Source: a virus. From it: 32,062 nt of DNA. This document shows, in pieces, positions 8,812 through 16,361 of this stretch (positions are counted from its first letter, which is position 1; each line of letters opens with the position of its first letter). The position numbers and the translations under genes are program-made. Location: positions 1-32,062 of IMG/VR virus record IMGVR_UViG_3300049491_000293; one strand, written 5' to 3'. The notes beneath the pieces were generated by a model that saw only the letters and a list, made by a program, of their open reading frames with translations, had not been told where the DNA came from and made no database searches.

Positions 8812-9164
8812 TCGAGGACCTCTTCGAGCGTCGCCATGTCCACCGAATCCTCGGGGTCCGAGAGGCGCTGACGCAGGGTACGGAACTCCGCCGTCGGCAG
8901 AATGTCCCTCAGCAGGTCCATGATCCCGGACGCTTCCGCCGCGGCATTCTCGTCCTCGCCCAACTTCGCGGCGACCAGGAAGAGGCGCTCGTCCGTCGGC
9001 ATCTTCGCGTGAAAGACATCCGAACGGAGAACCTTCGGCTCTACGCCCTCTGCCTCCTGCTCTTCCGTCAGGTCTTCCACCCAGTCCAGGGTGAAGGCGG
9101 TGACGGGGCGCTCGACCTTCTTCTTCGCTGAGCGACGGAAGGAGCGGGGCGCGGTTGTTGCCAT
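8667..9164 (-). CDS. Tail assembly chaperone, first frame
   Basis: A 165-aa protein from ATG 9164-9162 with GGAGG five bases upstream; a TTG twelve bases further out is less likely. It begins MATTAPRSFRRSAKKKVERP, then an acidic helical segment (LTEEQEAEGVEPKVL, LGEDENAAAEASGIMDLLRD, LSDPEDSVDMATLEEVLEWL). Such acidic helical proteins just before the tape measure are the G component of the two-frame chaperone pair, which coats the tape measure during tail assembly. The last ~40 residues are low-complexity S/T/P/G. This is what a zero-frame tail looks like once the second frame overlaps it. Confidence 0.85.
   Translation of the reverse strand: MATTAPRSFRRSAKKKVERPVTAFTLDWVEDLTEEQEAEGVEPKVLRSDVFHAKMPTDERLFLVAAKLGEDENAAAEASGIMDLLRDILPTAEFRTLRQRLSDPEDSVDMATLEEVLEWLMEKWSSFPTQQSPVSSGSPTSSGTKSTGRVHGPGSTRSDSPSIAS
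8782..8788 (-). other. Candidate -1 ribosomal frameshift site between chaperone frames
   Basis: On the minus strand the zero frame reads TCT TTT CCT. A tRNA on TTT can re-pair perfectly one base back because the run is TTTT (8787-8784). The second frame then continues TCC TAC TCA. This is the only clean one-base re-pairing run I found in the region where both frames are open. It is not a canonical X-XXY-YYZ heptamer, so the exact slip point is inferred. Confidence 0.4.
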
Positions 9165-9200
9165 GGTGGCCTCCAATTTGTACTACGGAAAGAGTAGCCG

Positions 9201-9215
9201 GAAAGTTGTACTTTC
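9201..9215. promoter_or_regulatory. Start-associated palindrome, copy 2
   Basis: Perfect GAAAGT-TGT-ACTTTC in the 60-base gap between a connector gene (stop 9227-9225) and the chaperone gene (ATG 9164). On the minus strand it is flanked by ATAATGTCCCCCA on one side and CCGGCTA on the other. The flanks closely resemble those of the copy upstream of the terminase operon (26460). The shared flanks suggest a larger conserved element than the palindrome alone. Confidence 0.7.
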
Positions 9216-9224
9216 TGGGGGACA

Positions 9225-9710
9225 TTATGCCGGACGCCTCCCTCCGACAGTCGCGTTGGGGAAGCGTGAGCGGCCCAAGCCGAAGTACGCCATGGCCTCA
9301 GCACCCGACAGTTTCAGCCAGTCGCGCTGTTCGTGCGGCTTCTGCCCCTGCACCGATTCCTTGAACCGGCCAGGAGAGTCTCCCCGGAACCAGGAGTACG
9401 GGATCGGCCGGAGTTCGAGTTCCTTGTGGCTCTTCGGGGTGATGCGTCCTGCTCCACCGGCCATGGTGCCACGCAGGTAGATCGCGTACGGAGCCTTGGT
9501 GCCCACATAGTAGGAGCGGCCGAGTCCCTTCGGCGAACCGATCCACTTGTAGTGCAGGCGCTTCAACCGACCAGTCCGCTTCGGCGCGAAGTCCTTGGCC
9601 AACTTCAAGTGCAGGGAAGAGAGTTCCCGAATCTCCGGAGCCAGCATCCCACCCTCGGTGAACGCTTGCGCGATGCGCTCGTAGTGGACGATGGTCCGGT
9701 AGTTGGCCAC
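9225..9710 (-). CDS. HK97 gp10-like tail completion / neck protein
   Basis: A 161-aa protein from GTG 9710-9708, joined to the previous gene by a TAGTG overlap. The sequence LHLKLAKDFAPKRTGRLKRLHYKWIG, followed by YYVGTKAPYAIYLRGTMAG, matches the pattern of HK97 gp10-type proteins: an N-terminal helix, then aP-x-rTG-x-L, a strand and a Y-a-x-y-x-h/r-G turn. These sit at the head-tail joint or the tail end. The order connector, gp10-like, chaperone, tape measure is standard for siphoviruses. No distal features of a different family are seen. Confidence 0.75.
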   Translation of the reverse strand: MANYRTIVHYERIAQAFTEGGMLAPEIRELSSLHLKLAKDFAPKRTGRLKRLHYKWIGSPKGLGRSYYVGTKAPYAIYLRGTMAGGAGRITPKSHKELELRPIPYSWFRGDSPGRFKESVQGQKPHEQRDWLKLSGAEAMAYFGLGRSRFPNATVGGRRPA

Positions 9711-10240
9711 TAGAAGGACTCCCAGACGGTGACGCTGAAGGTGCCTCCCACGCATCCGCCACCGTTTACGTCGATCTGGGTGTACGCGCCCATGATGTAG
9801 TCGCGCTCGTTGTCTCCGAAGCAACACTGGATTGCACGCCGCATCGCGGCCATGTCGGCCAGTTGAAGCCGAACGGCGGCCACATTCTGCGCGGTGTCGG
9901 GCGGGGAGTAGCCGTTGACCGCGCTGTTCTCACCGAGCGGAGCGCACCGCGCGACGCCGACTTCGAGCGTGAACGCGAGCGGTGCCTTGCAGTTGGCCAG
10001 GTCACTGCTCTGGTTCGGGAAGGTGCTGGACAGATAGGCGTCGGTGAAGCGCACCCATGCCTGACCGCCGCATCCGTTCCCGTCACAGCCGCCGTGGCAG
10101 TAGTCCAGCGCGACCTCGCCGGTGACCAGTCCGCAGTAGCAGAGACTCGGCCCGTGGGCCGCCTCCATTTCGTAGCAGAGACAACCCGCCAGGCTGATCA
10201 GCGTGGGGTAGACGATGACATCTTCGACGAGAGCGGCCAC
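9710..10240 (-). CDS. Head-tail connector / tail terminator-like protein
   Basis: A 176-aa protein from GTG 10240-10238, three bases after the previous stop (10245-10243). It is unusually cysteine-rich (LAGCLCYEMEAAHGPSLCYC, LDYCHGGCDGNGCGGQAWVR, AIQCCFGDN). It has the arrangement of an actinobacteriophage connector family: CGGQAWVR, then FTLEVGVARCAP, then a conserved QLADMAAMRRAIQCC, then a GGGCVGG turn near the C-terminus. Proteins of this type lie between the adaptor and gp10-like proteins and are annotated as stopper or tail terminator. Which of the two it is cannot be decided from sequence alone. Confidence 0.65.
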   Translation of the reverse strand: MAALVEDVIVYPTLISLAGCLCYEMEAAHGPSLCYCGLVTGEVALDYCHGGCDGNGCGGQAWVRFTDAYLSSTFPNQSSDLANCKAPLAFTLEVGVARCAPLGENSAVNGYSPPDTAQNVAAVRLQLADMAAMRRAIQCCFGDNERDYIMGAYTQIDVNGGGCVGGTFSVTVWESF

Positions 10241-10242
10241 GG

Positions 10243-11025
10243 TCAGCCCCAGGTCTGCACGCGACCGCGCGCCGCGTCGGGACTGGTCACCCGCGCCGTC
10301 ATCTTCAAGCCATTCGGGTTGTAGATGCGGATGATCGCGTCAACCTCACGGATGCCGGTACCACCGTTCGGGAACAGGCCGGAGGGAATCTCCATCGAGA
10401 TGCCGTTCCGGCTGATGCTGGTCACCCCGCTGGGCAGACGGCACGCACCGCCGGTGCATGCCTTCATGAACTCATGGGCCATGAGGCCCGCGGCGTAGCG
10501 GAGCAGATCGTTCGGTCCAAGGTAGGGGTAGAACGACACGATGAACGAGCCATTGGCATCCGAGGTCATGTCCTGGCAGGCGGGCCAGGCGTCGCCGTCC
10601 GTGCGGACCAGCCGGTTCCCGTTGTGCACCACGTAGGCGGAGGGGTCCAGCACCGCGCCGTTCAGGCTGATGGACTCGATGCCACCCACCGGGACAGGCA
10701 TGATCACTTCGCTGAGGCTGGTGCAGGAGCAGTCGGTGGTGCACCCACAGGCGTTGTACCACAGGCCCCCGGCAACGTAGGGCTGGAAGGTGCCACCGCT
10801 CCCAGACGTGGGAGCCGAGTAGTACGTGCTTGCGTTGGCGTTGCACCGTGCCGCACACGGCCGAAGCACGACCGGGCACAGGCTGAGCCGGTAGCCGATC
10901 AGCGCAGAAAGAGTGGACCAGGCGAGCGCCTCAGAGCGAGCCTTGATGTCCGGGTCGATCGAGTCGATTTCCTGCTGGGAAAGGGCGCACCCCCAGTCGG
11001 TGCCGGTCGGGTAGCAAACGTCCAT
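10243..11025 (-). CDS. Head-to-tail adaptor-like connector protein
   Basis: A 260-aa protein read from ATG 11025-11023, preceded by GAGG at six bases and seven bases after the previous stop. The frame is open further upstream, but that part would overlap the preceding gene. It begins MDVCYPTGTDWGCALSQQEI, then DSIDPDIKARSEALAWSTLS and LSLCPVVLRPC. This matches the actinobacteriophage adaptor pattern: a short N-terminus, a D-P-x-v helix, a helix ending in a W/L-rich segment, and C-P-V-x-x-R-P-C. A beta-rich part follows. Adaptors dock on the portal inside the connector. Confidence 0.7.
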   Translation of the reverse strand: MDVCYPTGTDWGCALSQQEIDSIDPDIKARSEALAWSTLSALIGYRLSLCPVVLRPCAARCNANASTYYSAPTSGSGGTFQPYVAGGLWYNACGCTTDCSCTSLSEVIMPVPVGGIESISLNGAVLDPSAYVVHNGNRLVRTDGDAWPACQDMTSDANGSFIVSFYPYLGPNDLLRYAAGLMAHEFMKACTGGACRLPSGVTSISRNGISMEIPSGLFPNGGTGIREVDAIIRIYNPNGLKMTARVTSPDAARGRVQTWG

Positions 11026-11032
11026 GCGCGCC

Positions 11033-11326
11033 TCAATCCAGGTCCGCGATGACGCGGAGATTCTCGTAGGAGTCGGTCGGCGCGGTGATGATGTCCGTGC
11101 CTCGGGTGATTTCGAGTTCGACAGCGTAGGTGCCAACTCCGAGCGTGCCGTCCAGGACGTGCTGGACCACACCACCGGTCGGGTTGCTGACGGTAGAGGG
11201 AAGAGTGACGACGGGATTGGACCCACGGCGGGCGAGGAGACGAACCGTGCAGTTCGTCAGGTCCATCGGGACTGTCCAGTACGTCGGATACCGGTCCCCC
11301 GACTTGATTGTGAGGATGGTCCCCAT
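11033..11326 (-). CDS. Small beta-rich structural protein (BppU N-terminal-like)
   Basis: A 97-aa protein from ATG 11326-11324, overlapping the stop of the repeat protein by one base (TGATG). It begins MGTILTIKSGDRYPTYWTVP, then LTNCTVRLLARRG, and near the end LGVGTYAVELEITRGTDIIT. A start with a short strand and K-x-G-D-x-x-P, a V-R-L strand, then G-t-Y-x-v-E-x-E-I is the pattern of the phage baseplate BppU N-terminal immunoglobulin-like domain. Such domains bind other virion proteins. Being translationally coupled to the giant repeat protein, it may be its partner or anchor; that is inference. Confidence 0.5.
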   Translation of the reverse strand: MGTILTIKSGDRYPTYWTVPMDLTNCTVRLLARRGSNPVVTLPSTVSNPTGGVVQHVLDGTLGVGTYAVELEITRGTDIITAPTDSYENLRVIADLD

Positions 11327-14310
11327 CAGCACACCCCTTCCAGGGTCAACCGCTCGGCGGTCTTGGTCACAGAATAGCCCTCGGCCTCGCCGCTCAACGG
11401 GAGGCGGTCGACTTCCATCTGGAGGGTCAGAAGCGGGGTGCTCCCGGCCAGCGGCATGAAGGGTCCGGACGGCACCAGCGTGAGCCCATCACAGGGGAAC
11501 GGCGGCGGCTCCGGGACGTAGATGAACCCCGACACAGAGGTCAGGACGATGACGGTTCCGCTCACCGGGTAGCGGGCGCTGATTGCGCCGACGGCGGCGG
11601 TCGTGACCGGCACGGTTCCACTGACACGCATGCGCGCGGATACAGTTCCGCTGGCCGCCGTGACGACGGCGGCGGTACCCGCCACCTGACTGCGCTTCGT
11701 GATCGTGCCGGTGGCGTTGGTGGTCACGGCGACCGTGCCGCTGACCTGGTACTGCTGAGCGCCACCGACAAGAGCCACGTTTCCCGTGGCGGCCGTGACG
11801 ACCGGAACGGTACCGGACACCTGGAACGTGACCGGGGAACGCGTCGCATCACCCGTTGCCGCAGTGGTGACGGCGACCGTGCCGCTGACCTGGTGCACCT
11901 GGCTGACGGTGCCGGACACCCCGACCGTGACCGGGGCCGTGCCCGACGTGGGCAACTTGGCTGTGACAGCACCCGACACACCGACCGTGACCGCGACCGG
12001 AGTGCCGGAGATTCCCTGCCGAGAGGTCACCGATCCGGTGACGGTAGTGACGACCGGGACAGTGCCCTGCATGCCACCCGGAGGGAACGCACTGCCGGTC
12101 GCGTTCGTGACAACGGCGACCGTTCCGGACACGCCCTGCCGTGACGTGATTGCACCAGTCGCGTTCACCGCGACGGGGACGGTGCCCGACACCGGCAACT
12201 TCGCTGTCACCGTGCCGGACACCGCCGTCTGCACCGCAACGGTGCCCGACACCTGGAAGGTGATCGGCACCCGCGTGGCGTCGCCGGTTGCCGAGGTCAC
12301 CACCGCGGCAGTTCCCGAGACAGCGAGCGACTGTGAACCGATAGTCCCCGCCGCGGTGGTGACGACTGCGACGGTACCCGACACCGGATAGGTCTGGGCT
12401 CCGCCAACAAGGCTGGCATCCCCGACTGCCGTCGTGACGACCGGGATTGTGCCGCTGACCTGGAGTTTCTGCGTCACGGCACCGGTGGCAACGGTGACGA
12501 CAGGCACCGTGCCGGAGACCTGCTGACGCAGGGCAACTGTGCCCGTGGCGTTCGTAACAACGGCCACGGTGCCAGACACCTGGAGGGTGAGTGGAACGCG
12601 CGTCGCGGCACCTGTTGCGGTGGTGACGACAGGGACCGTGCCCGCCGCACTCAAGTTTGCTGAGACGGAACCGGACGCCGCCGTGACAACCGGGACGGTA
12701 CCGCTGACCTGGTACTGCTGTGACCCGGCCTGTACGGTGGCGTCACCCGTCGCGGCAGTGACGACCGCCACCGTGCCGGAAACCTGGAAGTTCTGCGGTG
12801 CGCGAGTCGCATCGCCGGTGACGCCCACGACCACCGGTACTGTGCCGGACACGCCCATCCGGGCGGTGACCGCGCCGGTCGCACCGACCACCACCGGGAC
12901 AGTTCCGCTTGCGCGCAGGTTGGCGGTGACCGCACCAGTCGCGTTCGTGACAACGGCAACCGTGCCAGATACCTGCTGAGGCGGCGCGGACATTCTGTAC
13001 GACCCAGCCCAAAGCGTCGTGCCGGAGGGGGTGGGCCAGGTCACTCCCACTGCCGTGGTCGGGCCTCCCGACGCGATGGCATGGGCGGCGGCAGACCAGT
13101 TTGTGCCCTGGGGCTCGTTCGCGTCCTCCGTAACCCCGGTCCACGAGGAGGGCGGGGCTGTGTTTGACCAGCCCATGGTCGCGGCCAGGATCGCGTCATT
13201 GGCCACGGTGACGATGTTCCGGTTGCCGCTGGTCGTCAGCGCCGCCTGCTCGTCTACCCGTGACCACGCGCCGTCGTAGAGCGCCCAGACGTAGACATGG
13301 TTCGTTCCCGGCGAAGTCGAGTCGTAGGTCAGCACGCCGAGGGTACCTGTGGGCCAGTCAGCCTCATAAATCCAGATGCGGTTGCGGGAGTCGTAGGCAC
13401 GCACCAAGGTCAGGAGCGTGCCGTCCAGGCTCGCGTCGATGTCCGGGTCGGTCAGAGTGGACTGGGACATGATCGCAACGACGATCTTGCGCTCCGGTGA
13501 AGGTGCGCCCAGGTGTACAGGTCGGTTGAAGGAGTCGGTGGACGGCGTTGAGATGTGGTGGACCAGTTGTACGCCGTGGGGAGTCCATGCCGTCGCGTCA
13601 CCGGTCGCGTTCGTTGTTACCGCGACCGTGCCCGCCACCTGGTACGTGGTCCCGGTCGGGGCGGGCTGGAACTGCGCGGAAATCATGCCACCGTCGGTGG
13701 AGTTCCACGTCTCCGTGCGCGAAGTGGCATTGATCAGATACAGCGCCGCTTCCCACACGTTCGTGACCGCTGACCCGCCGGTCGTTCCGTTCGACGCTGT
13801 AATGGCGATAGCGGCACCGGCAGTTCGACCGGGAACAGCGTTGTTCTCCGTGCCGATCATCCAGACGTTCACCCCACCGGCGGGAGTGAAGGGCATAGTG
13901 AGGGTAGTCGATCCAGACGAGGACGAATGGGTCTGAGGGGTGCCGTCCAGTGCGCCGAGGCCAGTGAACTGGAAAATGATGATCGCCTTGGCGGTCACGT
14001 TGCCTGAGAGGCTGGCCGAGTGCGCGATGTTCGATACCGTGGTGGTATCGAGCCGCCACATCTCTCCGCGTAGACCGCCACCCGCCGCCGACTGTGGCGA
14101 GTCGAAGTACGCGATCCGGGACCAGTTGTTCGTCTCGGAGGGGTGCTTGGTGATGTCGGTCACCTGCGGCGTCGTCGCCGTGGCGTTGTCGAAGACGATG
14201 CACGCGATCAGACTCGCGTCAGCGCTGACGCTGTATATCGAGGCAAGCCCGATGGTGCCACTCGACGTCTTGTTCTGGTTAGTCGCCGAACTGACGAATG
14301 CGATCGCCAT
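11326..14310 (-). CDS. Giant tandem-repeat structural protein (putative fibre or appendage)
   Basis: A 994-aa protein from ATG 14310-14308, preceded by AAGGGGGG. Residues 1-~215 form a jelly-roll-like domain (VSADASLIACIVFDNATATT, GEMWRLDTTTVSNIAHSAS, IIFQFTGLGALDGT) of the type seen at fibre bases. One isolated repeat sits near residue 225. A second globular beta domain occupies ~240-445. From residue ~447 to ~930 there are about 23 tandem units built on VSGTVAVVTNATGAVTARQ, in 20-, 23- and 25-residue versions. The C-terminal ~60 residues are a non-repeat cap. Strict beta-strand/turn periodicity suggests a beta-solenoid or elongated stack. It lies between the major tail protein and the connectors, so it could be a head, neck or tail appendage. 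I do not recognise a named family. Confidence 0.75.
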   Translation of the reverse strand: MAIAFVSSATNQNKTSSGTIGLASIYSVSADASLIACIVFDNATATTPQVTDITKHPSETNNWSRIAYFDSPQSAAGGGLRGEMWRLDTTTVSNIAHSASLSGNVTAKAIIIFQFTGLGALDGTPQTHSSSSGSTTLTMPFTPAGGVNVWMIGTENNAVPGRTAGAAIAITASNGTTGGSAVTNVWEAALYLINATSRTETWNSTDGGMISAQFQPAPTGTTYQVAGTVAVTTNATGDATAWTPHGVQLVHHISTPSTDSFNRPVHLGAPSPERKIVVAIMSQSTLTDPDIDASLDGTLLTLVRAYDSRNRIWIYEADWPTGTLGVLTYDSTSPGTNHVYVWALYDGAWSRVDEQAALTTSGNRNIVTVANDAILAATMGWSNTAPPSSWTGVTEDANEPQGTNWSAAAHAIASGGPTTAVGVTWPTPSGTTLWAGSYRMSAPPQQVSGTVAVVTNATGAVTANLRASGTVPVVVGATGAVTARMGVSGTVPVVVGVTGDATRAPQNFQVSGTVAVVTAATGDATVQAGSQQYQVSGTVPVVTAASGSVSANLSAAGTVPVVTTATGAATRVPLTLQVSGTVAVVTNATGTVALRQQVSGTVPVVTVATGAVTQKLQVSGTIPVVTTAVGDASLVGGAQTYPVSGTVAVVTTAAGTIGSQSLAVSGTAAVVTSATGDATRVPITFQVSGTVAVQTAVSGTVTAKLPVSGTVPVAVNATGAITSRQGVSGTVAVVTNATGSAFPPGGMQGTVPVVTTVTGSVTSRQGISGTPVAVTVGVSGAVTAKLPTSGTAPVTVGVSGTVSQVHQVSGTVAVTTAATGDATRSPVTFQVSGTVPVVTAATGNVALVGGAQQYQVSGTVAVTTNATGTITKRSQVAGTAAVVTAASGTVSARMRVSGTVPVTTAAVGAISARYPVSGTVIVLTSVSGFIYVPEPPPFPCDGLTLVPSGPFMPLAGSTPLLTLQMEVDRLPLSGEAEGYSVTKTAERLTLEGVC
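11520..12972 (-). repeat. Coding tandem repeat array, about 23 units of 60-75 bases
   Basis: Minus-strand units encode V-S-G-T-V-x-V-V-T-x-A-T-G-x-V-T followed by a variable 4-9-residue linker. Basic units are 20 aa. Some carry a 23-aa linker type (R-x-P-x-T-F-Q) and some a 25-aa type (L-V-G-G-A-Q-Q-Y-Q). The long linkers recur at scattered positions, which suggests growth by unequal exchange of multi-unit blocks. Codons differ between units, so the array is old or under protein-level selection. On the plus strand the array makes long open antisense frames that are not genes. Confidence 0.9.
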
Positions 14311-14339
14311 GTGTCACCCCCCTTCGAGGGAGGGGAGGA

Positions 14340-14708
14340 TCAGTCCATCGTGATCGCGAGTGCGCCGATCGCCCACTGGAGGGTGTCGTTGGTCGCGACG
14401 GTACGGGATGCCGTGAGGGTCGTCCAGTCCGTCTTCTGCGTGCCCGCGGTGACCGCCGAGAACACGGCGAAGTGCGTCACGGTGCCTGCGCCGGTTGCCG
14501 CCGCCGACGTGAGGATCGCGTTGTTCGCCTTGACCGACGGCTGAGCCGCCGTGGCCGCCGCCCACCCAGTCGCGCCGATCGCGGTGCGGGTGAGGCTCGC
14601 GAACTCGGTCGAACCGTTCGTCGAGTACCCCACGTAGTCGGGGTTGGCCGACGTGGGGTGGTTCGCGTCCAGTGTCGTCTGGGCGTATGCCTGGGTGTAA
14701 CCCGCCAT
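14340..14708 (-). CDS. Small beta-rich virion protein (fibre- or decoration-like)
   Basis: A 122-aa protein from ATG 14708-14706, with AGGAGA seven bases upstream. It begins MAGYTQAYAQTTLDANHPTS, then GATGWAAATAAQPSVKANNA, then AGTVTHFAVFSAVTAGTQ, and ends in TNDTLQWAIGALAITMD. This last third (T-V-T-H-F-A-V-F, then a t-s-x-T-V strand, then L-x-W-x-x-G-x-L-x-I-T-x-D) is a beta-sandwich signature common in small phage fibre or appendage proteins. It lies between the major tail protein and the giant repeat protein. With the latter it may form one appendage module inserted before the connector genes. Confidence 0.55.
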   Translation of the reverse strand: MAGYTQAYAQTTLDANHPTSANPDYVGYSTNGSTEFASLTRTAIGATGWAAATAAQPSVKANNAILTSAAATGAGTVTHFAVFSAVTAGTQKTDWTTLTASRTVATNDTLQWAIGALAITMD

Positions 14709-14733
14709 GATCTATCTCTCCTGTACTTGGAGG

Positions 14734-14766
14734 CCGGGGGCCCGCTCTCCTGAAACGAGCCCCCGG
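14734..14766 (-). terminator. Intercistronic hairpin after the major tail protein gene
   Basis: CCGGGG at 14734-14739 pairs with CCCCGG at 14761-14766, with GCTC/GAGC inside, in the 71-base gap after the major tail protein stop. No T-run follows on the minus strand, so it is more likely an attenuator or mRNA-stability hairpin than a full terminator. Confidence 0.45.
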
Positions 14767-14779
14767 ACCTGTAGCAGTC

Positions 14780-16036
14780 CTACGTGGTGGTGACGGAGCC
14801 GGTGATGAACCGACCGTTCGTGGATGCCTTCGGTGCCCACGTTCCTGCGCCGGGGTAGACGTGCGTCGTCGTACCGGGTGCCGCCACGTAGTCCCACGTG
14901 CCGTCGCCGAAGTCCCACCAGACCGGACCCGTTGCGGCGGGTGTGGTCGTGAAGGCCACCGACGAGCCAGTCGGGACGCCAGCGATCGACGTGAGGACGG
15001 CGATCGACGGGTCCAGGACCGGCCGAGCACCACACGCGGATGCCGGAGGAGCCACGTCCACGATCATCGTGCGGAGTGCGACCGAGGTCGACACCGCCGA
15101 GGTCATGACCGAGGCCAGCGGTGCGACACCGGGCGTGATCGTGGTGGGCGTCACCGTCGGCGTAGTGCCGCCGGTGAGGGCGTTGCTCGCCGTAATGGCG
15201 GGCACGTCCCTGACGTTCTGCGTTCCACCGAAGGTGATCGTCACTGCCGTGGCAGGAAGCGGACCACCCGTTGCCACCACGTCACCGACAGCGATGTTGC
15301 CGAGCGCCTCCAGGGCGGTCTGCACCGCGGCGGCCGTCGCGTTGTACGCGATGTTGGCCGTAGTCGCTCCGGCGTAGGTCAGGGCGAACGTGCCACCCGT
15401 CGGGACGCCGGTGATCGTGACGCGCTGAACCTCGTTGGTGCCACCCGTGCCGAGCATGACCGGGTACGGCCCGGTGCCCCAGGCATTGCCCTCTGCCGTG
15501 TTCGCGCCGGTGATCGTGAACGTCACTGCGCCGTTCTCCACGGTGAAGTCGCCGAGGATGCCGCCCTTCAGGAAGGGCAGGAGCAGGTAGCCGTACGAGC
15601 CGGTTGCGGCGGGGTTCGCGCAGGCGTCCGTGGCGGTCGAGCCAGCCCACAGTTCCATCGCGAAGTTCGAGTTGTCGAGGCTGATCTTGGTGTCGACATC
15701 GAAGCCGACGACGGTCACGCCGTCGGCGGCCTTGACGACGGGCTGGCCAGTGACCAGGGAGAAGAGTTCGGGATCGACCTCGCAGAACTGGATTTCGAGT
15801 CCATATCCGGTCAGCGACGTGACGGCCGCGTCGAAGACGCAGACCTCACCTGCCGCGTTGGTCACCCGAATCTCATCGGACTCCGACGTGTTCGCGGTGA
15901 ACGCGACACTGATGAAGCCCTTCGATACGACCTGAGTGGTGTCTCCGTAGACCGGCCGACCACACGAGTCCAACTTCGTGACCCGTATGCGCCGCCCCTT
16001 CACGAGAGACAGGCACTTGGTAACGTGCGTTGCCAT
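14780..16036 (-). CDS. Major tail protein (tail tube) with inserted repeat domain and C-terminal PKD/Ig-like domain
   Basis: A 418-aa protein from the second of two adjacent ATGs (16036-16034), which has AAGGAG at five bases. The first ATG overlaps the previous TAA and is only two bases from it. Residues ~1-200 are the tube domain as seen in actinobacteriophages: TKLDSCGRPVYGDTTQVVSK, then CEVDPELFSLVTGQPVV, then FAMELWAG and YGYLLLPFLKGG. Residues ~205-310 are an extra beta module (VTITGVPTGGTFALTYAGAT, AAVQTALEALGNIAVGDV) of a type scattered among phage virion proteins. Residues ~350-418 contain WDFGDGT and THVYPGAGTW, the PKD/Ig-like signature. Both extra domains should project from the tail surface. 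Confidence 0.85.
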   Translation of the reverse strand: MATHVTKCLSLVKGRRIRVTKLDSCGRPVYGDTTQVVSKGFISVAFTANTSESDEIRVTNAAGEVCVFDAAVTSLTGYGLEIQFCEVDPELFSLVTGQPVVKAADGVTVVGFDVDTKISLDNSNFAMELWAGSTATDACANPAATGSYGYLLLPFLKGGILGDFTVENGAVTFTITGANTAEGNAWGTGPYPVMLGTGGTNEVQRVTITGVPTGGTFALTYAGATTANIAYNATAAAVQTALEALGNIAVGDVVATGGPLPATAVTITFGGTQNVRDVPAITASNALTGGTTPTVTPTTITPGVAPLASVMTSAVSTSVALRTMIVDVAPPASACGARPVLDPSIAVLTSIAGVPTGSSVAFTTTPAATGPVWWDFGDGTWDYVAAPGTTTHVYPGAGTWAPKASTNGRFITGSVTTT

Positions 16037-16038
16037 CA

Positions 16039-16359
16039 TTACTCCTTGTCTGTCGCGTTGATTGCGGCGATCATGTCGGCCTTCTTGGTTGCTTCACCAA
16101 GATCGACCTCATGGGCCTCGGCCCATGCCTTGATGTCGGCGTTCTTCCAGGTCTCGTCGGGAACTTCCGACTCCTCCTCGGGTGCCGCACCAAGCGTCTC
16201 TTCGTACCTCTTGGCCACATCGACCGGGACGATGAAGCCACCGATCGAAGTCCGGATCGCGTCCGGGGAGAGTCCCTGCGACTCAGCGATACCCAGAAGT
16301 GCCTGCGCAACCTCCGGTGTCACCGGTCCGACAGCGGCGTATCCGTCTTCCATCGCCAT
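16039..16359 (-). CDS. Small capsid/tail-region protein with C-terminal HeH/LEM-like domain
   Basis: A 106-aa protein from ATG 16359-16357, with GGGAG about eight bases upstream. The frame is open upstream but that part overlaps the preceding gene and looks non-coding. It has an acidic middle (AAPEEESEVPDET) and ends WKNADIKAWAEAHEVDLGEA followed by KKADMIAAINATDKE. This ending fits the HeH/LEM (SAP-like) helix-extended-helix motif, which binds DNA or proteins and occurs near capsid genes in many phages. It ends TAATG on the major tail protein start, so translation is coupled. Its role is unknown; a connector or DNA-packaging contact is one option. Confidence 0.6.
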   Translation of the reverse strand: MAMEDGYAAVGPVTPEVAQALLGIAESQGLSPDAIRTSIGGFIVPVDVAKRYEETLGAAPEEESEVPDETWKNADIKAWAEAHEVDLGEATKKADMIAAINATDKE

Positions 16360-16361
16360 GC

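Noticed and set aside
11786-12979. Long open frames on the plus strand opposite the repeat protein, themselves repetitive
   Set aside because: They mirror the repeated codons of the real minus-strand gene and lack ribosome sites; they are antisense shadows.
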